This document shows positions 22,843 to 30,537 of a stretch of DNA of 45,469 nt, one piece after another (within the stretch, counting starts at the first letter, position 1; each line of letters starts with the position of its first letter). Made by a program: the position numbers and the translations under genes. The stretch covers positions 1 through 45,469 of the forward strand of contig PFJX01000098.1 of assembly GCA_002784045.1 (NCBI GenBank). Direction: 5' to 3'. This stretch comes from Hydrogenophilales bacterium CG_4_10_14_3_um_filter_63_21 (GTDB lineage Bacteria > Pseudomonadota > Gammaproteobacteria > Burkholderiales > Thiobacillaceae). Below the pieces are notes generated by a model, which ran no database searches, was not told the origin of the DNA, and saw nothing but the letters and a program-made list of their open reading frames with translations.

Positions 22843-23367
22843 ATGCGCTTGCGCTTGCTTCGCTTCCCCTGCCTGTGCCTGATGCTCGCGCTGGCGGCGC
22901 CTGCCCGGGCCGCGCTAGAAGAAAACGAGGCCAGGGCCGCGGTGGTCTACCACCTCACGCTGTTCGCGGAGTGGCCGCCGGGCAGCCAGCGCGAGGGCCA
23001 CTTCAACCTGTGTGTGCTGACGGAAAATGAAAACAGCGCACACGCCCTGGCCCATCTCAACGGCAAGACGGTGAAAGGCGCGCGCCTGGTGATTTGGCGT
23101 AAACACCCGATGCAAGACCTGGGCGCCTGCCAGGCGGTGTATCTGAGTGAGATGAGCGACCCCTTGCGCGACCACGTCATCAACAAACTAGCCGGACTGC
23201 CGGTGCTGACCATCGCCAACGGCGATATTCCCGTACCCGGCGCCATGATCAGCCTGGGCGTCGCCGGCGAGCGAGTCTATTTCGATATCGACCTGTCGGT
23301 CGTACAGCGTGTCGGTCTCCGATTGGACGCCAAACTGCTGCGTCTGGCGCGCAGCATCGCGAAGTAG
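22843..23367 (+). CDS. YfiR-family periplasmic regulator (DUF4154)
   Basis: The 174-residue exported protein begins with a signal peptide (residues 1-23, cleavage after APARA) and then the YfiR/DUF4154 pattern: VVYHLTLFAEWP near residue 35, FNLCVL, LACQAVYL-like GACQAVYLS, LPVLTIANGD and VYFDIDLSVVQRVGLRLDAKLLRLAR at the end. In Pseudomonas YfiR binds and silences the diguanylate cyclase YfiN in the periplasm. Cys57 and Cys96 are 39 residues apart, the same spacing as the conserved YfiR disulfide Cys71-Cys110; the second, Cys145-Cys152, is missing. The next gene is a membrane GGDEF-EAL protein 35 bp downstream, the expected partner. No clear ribosome-binding site precedes the ATG. Confidence 0.85.
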   Translation: MRLRLLRFPCLCLMLALAAPARAALEENEARAAVVYHLTLFAEWPPGSQREGHFNLCVLTENENSAHALAHLNGKTVKGARLVIWRKHPMQDLGACQAVYLSEMSDPLRDHVINKLAGLPVLTIANGDIPVPGAMISLGVAGERVYFDIDLSVVQRVGLRLDAKLLRLARSIAK

Positions 23368-23402
23368 CGCCGGACGCATGCCCGCCATGGCCAAGGTACG
23401 CT

Positions 23403-25286
23403 GTGAAATTCGCGAGCATGGCGCACGATAGCGGCCTCACACTCATCCACCGCATCGCTCGGATGAGCCAAACCCCTAAACCCCTGGCAGACCATCGGCG
23501 CGGCTGGGACCGCCTCAACTGGCTGTCCACCGCGCTGGCGCTGGGAATTGCCACGCTGCTGCTGATCTCCAGCGAAACCACCACCCTGCGCGAAGATTTT
23601 CAGCATCGCCTGGCCACTCAGGCCAGCCTGGTCGCCGCCAACAGCGCGGCGGCCGTGGTATTTCAGGATGCCTTGTCAGCGCGCGACAACCTGGCCGCCT
23701 TCCGCCATTCCCCGGAGATCCTCTCGGCCCGCATCTTTCTGCCCGGCGGCACGCTCTTCGCCGACTATCACAAGGGCGGCGCGAACGAAGAATCTCCGCC
23801 CTGGGCCAGGTTGCTCGGCCTCGACCGCATCGAGTACCAACGGCCGCTCCGTCTGGAAAACATGACCGTCGCGGAAATTCGCCTGGTCGCGGACCTGGAG
23901 CCGTTGCGCGCGCGCATGCTGGGCTTCATCGCGGTGGTGCTGGGCGCGGCGCTGTTCGGCCTGTTCATCGCCCAGGCCCTGATGGCCCGACTACGCCGCG
24001 CGATGCGCCGCGCCGAAGACGACATGGTGCGCATGGCGCACTACGACACCCTCACCGGCCTGCCCAACCGCGCCTTCTTTGAAATCCATACCGAACAGGT
24101 GCTGGCGCGCGCCGCCGCTGCTGGCCAGCGCGCCGCCCTGCTGTTTTTCGACCTGGACAACTTCAAAGTCGTCAATGACAGCCTCGGCCACCCCATCGGC
24201 GACCAGTTACTCAAGGCGGTTGCCGCGCAACTCGGCCAGGTGGTGCGGCAATCCGACAACCTTTCGCGCCTGGGTGGCGATGAATTCACCCTCTTGATTG
24301 AAGGCGCCGACCAGCACCAGGCAAGCGCCATCGCGGAACATGTCATCCAGGCCCTGCACCAACCCTTCCCCATCGACGGCCATGAACTCAGCATCGGGGC
24401 CAGCATCGGCATCGCCCTGTATCCCGACGATGGCGACAGCGTGGACAAACTGTTGCGCAGCGCCGACAGCGCCCTCTATGCCGCCAAAGCGGCGGGCAAG
24501 CACACCTGGCGCTTCTTCTCGGCGGCAATGGATGAACAGGCGCAACACCGCCTCGTGCTGGAGGCCGGCCTGCACCGCGCGCTCGATCGCGGCGAATTGC
24601 GCATGGTCTACCAGCCCATCGTCGACCTGGGCAGCGGCCACCTGATCGGTTATGAAGCCCTGATGCGCTGGAACTCGCCGGAGTTGGGCGAAGTTCTGCC
24701 CGCCCAGTTCATCCCGGTGGCGGAAGAAACCGGCCTGATTCACGCCCTGGGTGATTTCGCCCTGCGTTCCGCCTGCGCCCAGACCCGCTGTTGGCTGGAT
24801 GAAGGCCGAACCGAGTTGGTCGTATCGGTCAACGTCTCGGCGCGCCAGTTTTATGGGCGTGGCCTGGTGGAGAGCGTGCGGCAGGCTCTGGCGGCGGCCA
24901 ATCTGCCGCCCAGCCATCTCGATCTGGAAATCACGGAAACCGCCCTGATGGGGGCCGAACAGGAAGTGGTCGACATCCTCAATGACCTGCATGCCCTGGG
25001 GGTGAGCCTGTCACTCGACGATTTCGGCATCGGCTATGCCTCCCTCTCGCAACTCAAGCGCCTGCCCATCCACAAACTCAAGATCGACCGCAACTTCGTC
25101 ATGGACATCCCACAAGACAGCGACGACGTCGCCATCACCACCGCCATTGTCGGCATGGCCGAGGCGCTGGGCCTGTCGGTGGTGGCCGAGGGCGTGGAAA
25201 CCCGGGAGCAACAAGCCTTCCTCGCCGCGCTCGGCTGCCACAGAGGACAGGGCTACCTGTTCGGCAAGCCGGAGCCAGCGGAGTAA
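23403..25286 (+). CDS. Membrane GGDEF-EAL protein, YfiN-like sensor
   Basis: The 627-residue protein has a transmembrane helix (about residues 40-58), a periplasmic CHASE8-like segment (TTLREDFQHRLATQASLVAANSA, as in YfiN), a second helix (about 172-192) followed by a HAMP-like stretch, a GGDEF domain with intact GGDEF near residue 290, and an EAL domain with intact EAL near 418 and DDFGIGYASLSQL near 540. So it may both make and degrade c-di-GMP. Pseudomonas YfiN lacks the EAL domain. The start is GTG at 23403 with AAGG 6 nt upstream; ATGs at 23418 and 23463 are alternatives. The YfiR-like gene just before it should be its periplasmic inhibitor. Confidence 0.92.
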   Translation: MKFASMAHDSGLTLIHRIARMSQTPKPLADHRRGWDRLNWLSTALALGIATLLLISSETTTLREDFQHRLATQASLVAANSAAAVVFQDALSARDNLAAFRHSPEILSARIFLPGGTLFADYHKGGANEESPPWARLLGLDRIEYQRPLRLENMTVAEIRLVADLEPLRARMLGFIAVVLGAALFGLFIAQALMARLRRAMRRAEDDMVRMAHYDTLTGLPNRAFFEIHTEQVLARAAAAGQRAALLFFDLDNFKVVNDSLGHPIGDQLLKAVAAQLGQVVRQSDNLSRLGGDEFTLLIEGADQHQASAIAEHVIQALHQPFPIDGHELSIGASIGIALYPDDGDSVDKLLRSADSALYAAKAAGKHTWRFFSAAMDEQAQHRLVLEAGLHRALDRGELRMVYQPIVDLGSGHLIGYEALMRWNSPELGEVLPAQFIPVAEETGLIHALGDFALRSACAQTRCWLDEGRTELVVSVNVSARQFYGRGLVESVRQALAAANLPPSHLDLEITETALMGAEQEVVDILNDLHALGVSLSLDDFGIGYASLSQLKRLPIHKLKIDRNFVMDIPQDSDDVAITTAIVGMAEALGLSVVAEGVETREQQAFLAALGCHRGQGYLFGKPEPAE

Positions 25287-25301
25287 AGCGCCAAAGCCTT
25301 G

Positions 25302-25332
25302 TAGGATACGGCTCGTACCTCACCGCATCCTA
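25302..25332 (+). promoter_or_regulatory. Inverted repeat covering the ROK kinase start codon
   Basis: TAGGATACGG (25302-25311) and CCGCATCCTA (25323-25332) pair over 10 positions with one mismatch (a G.U-like or A.C position depending on strand). The second arm ends on the A of the ROK ATG. It could hide the start in read-through mRNA from the GGDEF-EAL gene, act as its terminator, or be an operator. Confidence 0.35.
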
Positions 25333-26285
25333 TGGCCTCCCCCTCCAAGATGACCCCACGTATCGGCATCGACCTCGGTGGCACGAAAATCGAAATCGCC
25401 GCTTTCGACGAATGCGGTCGGCAACGGCTACGCCGCCGCGCCGCCACGCCCGCGAGCGATTACCGCGCCACGCTGGATGCCGTGGCGGCGCTGGTGGCGG
25501 AGGCGGAGAGCGAACTGGGCGCGCAAGGCACGGTCGGGATCGGCATCCCTGGCGCGGAATCGCGCGCCACCGGCCTGATCAAGAACGCCAACTCCACCTG
25601 CCTGATCGGCCAGCCCCTGCGCCACGATCTGGAAACACGCCTGCACCGCGAAATCCGCCTGGCCAACGATGCCAACTGCTTCGCGCTGTCCGAGGCCGTG
25701 GATGGCGCGGCGGCGGGCGCCGAAGTGGTGTTCGGCGTGATCCTCAGCACCGGCTGCGGCGGCGGGCTGGTGGTGCGCGGCCAGGTGCTGGTGGGCGCCA
25801 ACGCCATCGCCGGCGAATGGGGCCACAACCCGCTACCCTGGCCGCATGACGATGAACGGCCCGGCCCGGCTTGCTATTGCGGCAAACACGGCTGCCTCGA
25901 AACCTGGCTGTCGGGGCCGGGGCTTGCCCGCGATCTGTTCACGCATAGTGGCCGCCACTTGCCCGCCGCGGAAATCGCCACCCTGCATGACGCCGACGCC
26001 CTGGCGGCGCTGCAACGTTATGAAGACCGCCTGGCGCGCGGCCTGGCCCAGGTCATCAACGTGCTCGACCCGGACGCCATCGTCCTCGGTGGCGGGCTGT
26101 CCAACCTGGCCCGGCTCTACGAAAACGTGCCACGCCGATGGGGTTCCTACGTTTTCTCGGATCAAGTGGCAACGCGCCTGGTGCCCCCGCTGCATGGCGA
26201 CTCCAGCGGCGTACGTGGCGCGGCTTGGTTGTGGGAAACCGATGAAAGTCTCGCCACGCGGAGGGAGAAACCGCATGACCTCTGA
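25332..26285 (+). CDS. ROK-family sugar kinase (fructokinase/NagK-like)
   Basis: The 317-residue protein has the ROK hallmarks: phosphate-loop IGIDLGGTKIEIAAFD (residues 11-26), GIGIPGAES, NDANCFALSEA with the catalytic aspartate, VILSTGCGGGLVV, GEWGHNPLPWP, and the zinc-binding CYCGKHGCLETWLSGPGLARD near residue 180, then IVLGGGLSN. The GEWGHNPLPWP and CGKHGCLETWLSG features are like Mak/NagK, which phosphorylate fructose or N-acetylglucosamine; which one is not decidable here. The last 11 nt overlap the next gene. Met7 is an alternative start. Confidence 0.9.
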   Translation: MASPSKMTPRIGIDLGGTKIEIAAFDECGRQRLRRRAATPASDYRATLDAVAALVAEAESELGAQGTVGIGIPGAESRATGLIKNANSTCLIGQPLRHDLETRLHREIRLANDANCFALSEAVDGAAAGAEVVFGVILSTGCGGGLVVRGQVLVGANAIAGEWGHNPLPWPHDDERPGPACYCGKHGCLETWLSGPGLARDLFTHSGRHLPAAEIATLHDADALAALQRYEDRLARGLAQVINVLDPDAIVLGGGLSNLARLYENVPRRWGSYVFSDQVATRLVPPLHGDSSGVRGAAWLWETDESLATRREKPHDL

Positions 26286-27054
26286 CAGAAGCAGAAAAAC
26301 CTGGGCGCTGATCGCCTTGCTGGCCGCGTTCGCCTGCCGAGCCGATCCGGTCGAAGTCAGCTTGCATCTGCCTTCCGGCGCCGAGATCGTCAGCCAGCGC
26401 TACCCCGCCCGCGGCGAGTCCGGCAGGCTGCTAGCGCTCTGGCTGACCGATGGGCGCAGCGAGGATGAACAGAAGGCGGCAGCCGACATGGCGACACGCG
26501 GGGTGGAAACCTGGGTCACCGACTTCCTCGCGCCCTATTTCCTACCCGTGCTGTCCAGCAGTTGGAGCCAGATTCCCGAACAGGACCTACGCGAGTGGCT
26601 GGAAACCCTGCACACCCGGAACCCCGGCCAGCGCATCGTCCTCATCGCCAGTGGACGAGCCGCGACGCTGGCCTTGCGCGCGGCCAACGACTGGCAAGCG
26701 CGCCATGGCGAAGGCGCCGCCAATCGGCTGGCCGGCGCCTTGCTGATGTGGCCGCTGCTGTATCAGGAACTGGCGCCAGGGCAGGAACCGGACTATGACC
26801 CGATCGTGCGGCAAACCCATCTGAATCTGGTCATTCTGCAACCGAAATCGTCCGCCGGATTCTGGTGGCGCGAGCGTCTCAAAAACTTCCTTGAAGGCGC
26901 CGGCAGCCGGGTCTGGCTGAACGTGCTACCGGGCTTGCGCGACGGGTTTTATGGCCGTGGCGACATCACCCCGCGGGAAATCAGCGCCAGTGCCCGCCTC
27001 GGCGAAATGCTGCTGGATGGACTCAAACCTCTGCTCGACAAGGACAAACCATGA
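26275..27054 (+). CDS. Exported protein of unknown function, possible alpha/beta hydrolase fold
   Basis: The 259-residue protein has a signal peptide (SRKTWALIALLAAFA, cleavage probably after CRA; FAC is not a good lipobox). The body looks like an alternating alpha/beta protein: RLLALWLTDG, a helical stretch, RIVLIASGRAATLALRAA in the place where a nucleophile elbow would be (Gly-x-Ser-x-Gly is not seen; SGRA is), LNLVILQPKS, and WLNVLPGLRDGFYGRGD near the end. It may be a degenerate alpha/beta hydrolase. The ATG follows GAGGGAG. It overlaps the ROK kinase by 11 nt and tlpA by ATGA, so it is translated with both. Confidence 0.65.
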   Translation: MTSDRSRKTWALIALLAAFACRADPVEVSLHLPSGAEIVSQRYPARGESGRLLALWLTDGRSEDEQKAAADMATRGVETWVTDFLAPYFLPVLSSSWSQIPEQDLREWLETLHTRNPGQRIVLIASGRAATLALRAANDWQARHGEGAANRLAGALLMWPLLYQELAPGQEPDYDPIVRQTHLNLVILQPKSSAGFWWRERLKNFLEGAGSRVWLNVLPGLRDGFYGRGDITPREISASARLGEMLLDGLKPLLDKDKP

Positions 27055-27554
27055 AGTATTGGTACTTCCCCTTCATCCTGGCGCTAGCCGTCAACGCGGC
27101 GGCCGGCGATCTGAAAGTGCTACCGGCCAAGCCGGCGCCGGCACTGGCGCTGCCCACGCTGGATGGCGGCATGTCGCGGCTGGAGCGATTGCGCGGGCGC
27201 GTCGTGCTGGTCAACTTCTGGGCGGTGTGGTGCCCGCCCTGCCGCAAGGAAATGCCGTCGATGGCGCGGCTGGCGGAGAAGCTGGGCAGCCGCCCGTTCA
27301 CCATCCTGGGCGTCAATGTGGGCGAGAGCCCGGAGGAAATCCGCGCCTTCCTGAAACAGGTGCCGGTGAACTTCCCCATCCTGCTCGATGCCGAGGGCGA
27401 ACACCTCAAGCCCTGGCAGGTATTCGCCTTCCCCACCAGCTATGTGGTGGACAAGCAGGGCCGCCTACGCCTGGGTCTGTTCGGTTCGATCGAATGGGAC
27501 AATGCTGAAACCATCGCCAGAATCGAAGCGCTGCTGAACGAGGCCGACCACTAA
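27051..27554 (+). CDS. TlpA-type periplasmic thiol:disulfide oxidoreductase
   Basis: The 167-residue protein has a signal peptide (MKYWYFPFILALAVNAAAG) and a thioredoxin fold with the active site WCPPC at residues 60-64 (VLVNFWAVWCPPCRKEMP), ILGVNVGESPEEIRAFL, and the cis-proline loop in FAFPTSYVVDKQG. It belongs to the TlpA/ResA/CcmG group and probably reduces disulfides in the periplasm, for example for cytochrome c maturation or for the exported protein encoded just upstream. No ccm genes are near. The stop TAA is the left TAA flanking the hairpin element downstream. Confidence 0.92.
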   Translation: MKYWYFPFILALAVNAAAGDLKVLPAKPAPALALPTLDGGMSRLERLRGRVVLVNFWAVWCPPCRKEMPSMARLAEKLGSRPFTILGVNVGESPEEIRAFLKQVPVNFPILLDAEGEHLKPWQVFAFPTSYVVDKQGRLRLGLFGSIEWDNAETIARIEALLNEADH

Positions 27555-27713
27555 GGGATGAGGAAATGACTAATGTCCCGTTATTGGAGGTGCTGGCGGG
27601 ATGCAGTGCGAGGCGTTCTAAGCGCCGTGTGGCGAGCCACATAAACGAGGAACAACGACGCAATGCGCCTGTTAGTGCATCCACAAATGGGATATTGGTT
27701 GTTTCCTCATCCC
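27555..27713 (+). mobile_element. 159-bp MITE-like hairpin element with 12-bp terminal inverted repeats
   Basis: GGGATGAGGAAA (27555-27566) and TTTCCTCATCCC (27702-27713) are perfect inverted ends, flanked on each side by TAA (27552-27554 and 27714-27716), like a 3-bp target duplication; the left TAA is the tlpA stop codon. The two halves pair over their whole length. In the outer 46 positions I count 33 Watson-Crick pairs, 10 G.U pairs on + strand RNA and 3 mismatches. The tip is GTGTGGC (27627-27633) paired with GCCACAT. No protein is encoded. It could be a miniature inverted-repeat transposable element or a structured RNA in the tlpA 3' region; the wobble bias favours structure on the + strand. 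Confidence 0.6.
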
Positions 27714-27814
27714 TAACCAAGCGGTGAGGTGTGCCGAATAGGTTTTTGACAGCAGCCGGATATTGCACGGAACAGGCGGTTGAGTGGTGAGGGAGTGGGT
27801 CTGCTACCAACCTG

Positions 27815-27853
27815 TTGCAGCCATTGGCACAAACGGCCAGCCAATGGCTGCAA
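27815..27853. promoter_or_regulatory. 14-bp perfect dyad upstream of cas3
   Basis: TTGCAGCCATTGGC (27815-27828) and GCCAATGGCTGCAA (27840-27853) are perfect inverted arms separated by 11 bp, about 93 bp before the cas3 start. There is no T-tract on either side. A dimeric or tetrameric repressor or activator of the cas operon is the natural guess. A smaller palindrome, ATTTG-C-CAAAT, lies at 27864-27874. I find no convincing -35/-10 pair between here and cas3. Confidence 0.45.
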
Positions 27854-27932
27854 TATGGCCCGGATTTGCCAAATGCTGAGATCGATTGTGTGGCTGCTGG
27901 TGCCGCCCATGTAGTATCGCGAGCATTCTCTC

Positions 27933-27940
27933 GGGGGGGG
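27933..27940 (+). promoter_or_regulatory. Run of eight G in the ribosome-binding position of cas3
   Basis: Eight consecutive G (27933-27940) end 5 nt before the cas3 ATG, exactly where a Shine-Dalgarno sequence belongs; no other one is visible. Homopolymer runs can change length by slippage, which here would alter the spacing or strength of ribosome binding. Phase variation is a hypothesis only. Confidence 0.4.
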
Positions 27941-27945
27941 CACAC

Positions 27946-30537
27946 ATGAAGGCGTGGGGTAAATTGGTGGTTGAGCAGGAAAGCGATGCCGTTTTGGATC
28001 GCCTATCGTTGGCTGACCATTGCGTCGATGTGGCCAGTGTGTTTCGGGAGTTATGCAGCTTGCCCGCCATTCGCCGCAATCTGGAGTGGGAGGCGGGCCA
28101 TCCGCTGGCCAAAATACACCTCGACCGCCTGGCCGTCTTTGCCCTGCTGCATGACCTGGGCAAATGCAACTGGGGCTTTCAGGCCAAGGCCGACCCCAAG
28201 GCGAAGGAAACGGCGGGACACGTCGGGGAAACTGCGGCGCTGTTCTTCGACGATGGTTTGAGCAGTCGGGTGACCGAGGTACTGGGGCTTGAAGATATGG
28301 CCGACTGGCTCAGCGAGCCTGCAGGTCATCCACTTCCCGATCTTCCTCCCTTGTCGCGCCTGCTCTTGGCTGCCGTCTCCCACCACGGTGAGCCTGCATT
28401 TACCTCCCAGATTAACGGCTCCATCAAGGTTGACCGCTGGGCCGGGTATTGGCGGGAACAGGATGGCTATAACCCCTTTGACGCCCTGGCGGAACTGGGC
28501 CAGGTGGCAAGAGCCGCTTTTCCCGATGCGTTTCAGAAACAGGCCGATCCGCTGACCCTCACCCCGGCCCTGGAACACCGTTTCGCCGGCCTGCTCATGC
28601 TGGCCGACTGGCTGGGCTCGCACCGGGAAGCCTTCTTCCCCTTCCACCAAGAAGGCAGCCGCATTCCCTGGGCGCGAATGCAGGCCGGGATTGCACTGGC
28701 CACGGTCGGCTTGGAGGTGGGGGCGGCCAGGCAGCATCTGGCGGCCGGATTGCCCGCCTTCGGCCAGGCCTTCAACCTCCAGGCCGAAGCCAGGCCACTC
28801 CAGGTGGAATTGGCCCGGGCCGACCTGCCGGCGCTGCTCATCGCGGAATCCGATACCGGTTCGGGCAAGACCGAGGCAGCCCTGATGCACTTCCTGGCGC
28901 TGTTCGCCGCCGGGGAGGTGGATGGCCTCTATTTCGCTTTGCCGACGCGGGTGGCGGCGCGGGAGCTTTATGGCCGGGCCCGGGCGGCCATGAGGCGGGT
29001 TTTCGGGGACGATTGCCCGCCCGTGCTGCTGGCCGTGCCGGGCTATGCCCAGGTGGATGGCGAGCCGGCCACGCACTTGCCGGCAAGCGCGGCGCTCTGG
29101 CACGAGGCGGATATGGCCAAGCGCGAGCGGGCCTGGTCGGCGGAACGTCCCAAGCGTTTCCTCGCCGCGCCGGTGGCCGTGGGCACCATCGACCAGGCCC
29201 TGTTTTCCGCCCTCCAGGTACCTCATGCCCATTTACGCGCCGCCTGTCTGGACCGCTCACTCCTGGTGGTGGACGAGGTCCATAGCTCCGACGTCTACAT
29301 GCGCTACCTGTGCCGGCGCGTGTTGGCCCGCCATCTGGCGGCGGGTGGCCGGGCGCTCCTGCTCTCCGCCACTCTTGGCAGTGCCGCTCGGGTGGAATAT
29401 CTCTCGCCAGGCAGTCGGCCCCCGGCCCCGGAGGATTTCGATCTCGCCGCCGCCCAGCCCTATCCCGCGCTGTGTGCGCCCGGCATGGCTTTACGCCACC
29501 TGCCCGACCCGGCTGTGCGGCCCAAACGGGTACGTATTCAAGCCCTGTCCATCCTGGAATCCCCGGAAACCCTGTTGCCGGACTTGCGCGCGGCCGTGTC
29601 GGCCGGCCGGCGGGTGATGGTGGTGTTGAACACCGTGGCCCGCGCCCTGGCGCTGGCGCGTCTGGCGGATGCGGACCCGGTATTGGCGCCCGCCCTGTTT
29701 TCCGTGAACGGCCAGCCTTGTCCCCACCATGGCCGCTACGCCCGGCCCGACCGGGAGTTGCTGGATGGCGAAGTGAGCCGGCGCATGGGCAAGGACTCGC
29801 CGGCAGGTTCCCTCCTGCTCATCGGCACCCAGACCCTGGAACAGAGCCTGGACATCGACGCCGACTGGCTGGTGACCGACCTGTGCCCGATGGACGTGCT
29901 GCTGCAACGCATCGGCCGCCTGCACCGCCACGACCGGGGGCCGCGACCGGAAGCGGTATGCACGGTTCTCCTGCCCGAAGAGCCGGATTTTTCCGTTTTC
30001 CTCAAGAAAAACGGCGAAATGGGCCGGGGTGGCTTGGCCGGGTTCGGGTTTGTCTACGAAGACCTGCGCATCCTGCAACTGACCCGCGACTGGGCCGCTG
30101 GCCAACTGGAAATAGAAATCCCCCGCGACAACCGGCACCTGGTGGAATCCGCCACCCACCCGGAGCGGCTCGCCACCCTGGCCGGGGCGAAATGGCAGGC
30201 CCACGCCGGGCGGCTGGAGGGCGGAGGCATTGCCCAAGCCATGGCTGCCGACAACGCGCTGATCCCGGATAAACACTTCGGTGACTTTCTGTTCCCCCAC
30301 GGCCTCGAAGCCAATCTGGCGACCCGCCTCGGCCTTAACGACCGCACCGTTTCCCTGGGCGCGTCCTACCCCAGCCCCTTTGGACAGCTCATCGACGAGA
30401 TCAATATTCCCGGCCATCTCGCGCCGGGCCTGGCAAATGAGCAGGCTCACCTGGTGAGCCTGGAGGGGAGTAGCCTGTTCATCCATGTCGGCCCCCTGGT
30501 CTTTCGCTATTCCCGTTTTGGATTGGAGAAACTCTAA
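27946..30537 (+). CDS. cas3: CRISPR-associated helicase-nuclease Cas3 (type I-E, HD fused)
   Basis: The 863-residue protein is the interference nuclease-helicase recruited by Cascade to unwind and degrade target DNA. The N-terminal HD nuclease has its metal ligands: His25 (ADHCVDV), His69-Asp70 (LLHDLGK) and His92 (GHVGETAA). The helicase has Walker A (SDTGSGKTEAAL near residue 302), DEVH near 443 (LVVDEVHSSD), SAT near 471 (LLLSATLGS), TQTLEQSLDIDADWLVTD, and the arginine-rich motif VI RIGRLHRHDRG. Length is close to E. coli Cas3 (888). The ATG at 27946 is chosen over an upstream in-frame start, which would add 20 cysteine-rich residues with no family match. The stop overlaps cas8e as TAATG. 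Confidence 0.95.
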   Translation: MKAWGKLVVEQESDAVLDRLSLADHCVDVASVFRELCSLPAIRRNLEWEAGHPLAKIHLDRLAVFALLHDLGKCNWGFQAKADPKAKETAGHVGETAALFFDDGLSSRVTEVLGLEDMADWLSEPAGHPLPDLPPLSRLLLAAVSHHGEPAFTSQINGSIKVDRWAGYWREQDGYNPFDALAELGQVARAAFPDAFQKQADPLTLTPALEHRFAGLLMLADWLGSHREAFFPFHQEGSRIPWARMQAGIALATVGLEVGAARQHLAAGLPAFGQAFNLQAEARPLQVELARADLPALLIAESDTGSGKTEAALMHFLALFAAGEVDGLYFALPTRVAARELYGRARAAMRRVFGDDCPPVLLAVPGYAQVDGEPATHLPASAALWHEADMAKRERAWSAERPKRFLAAPVAVGTIDQALFSALQVPHAHLRAACLDRSLLVVDEVHSSDVYMRYLCRRVLARHLAAGGRALLLSATLGSAARVEYLSPGSRPPAPEDFDLAAAQPYPALCAPGMALRHLPDPAVRPKRVRIQALSILESPETLLPDLRAAVSAGRRVMVVLNTVARALALARLADADPVLAPALFSVNGQPCPHHGRYARPDRELLDGEVSRRMGKDSPAGSLLLIGTQTLEQSLDIDADWLVTDLCPMDVLLQRIGRLHRHDRGPRPEAVCTVLLPEEPDFSVFLKKNGEMGRGGLAGFGFVYEDLRILQLTRDWAAGQLEIEIPRDNRHLVESATHPERLATLAGAKWQAHAGRLEGGGIAQAMAADNALIPDKHFGDFLFPHGLEANLATRLGLNDRTVSLGASYPSPFGQLIDEINIPGHLAPGLANEQAHLVSLEGSSLFIHVGPLVFRYSRFGLEKL

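Noticed and set aside
27746-27768. TTGACA at 27746-27751 as -35 of a cas promoter
   Set aside because: No -10 element follows at 16-18 bp; the AT-rich TATTGC is only 9 bp away.
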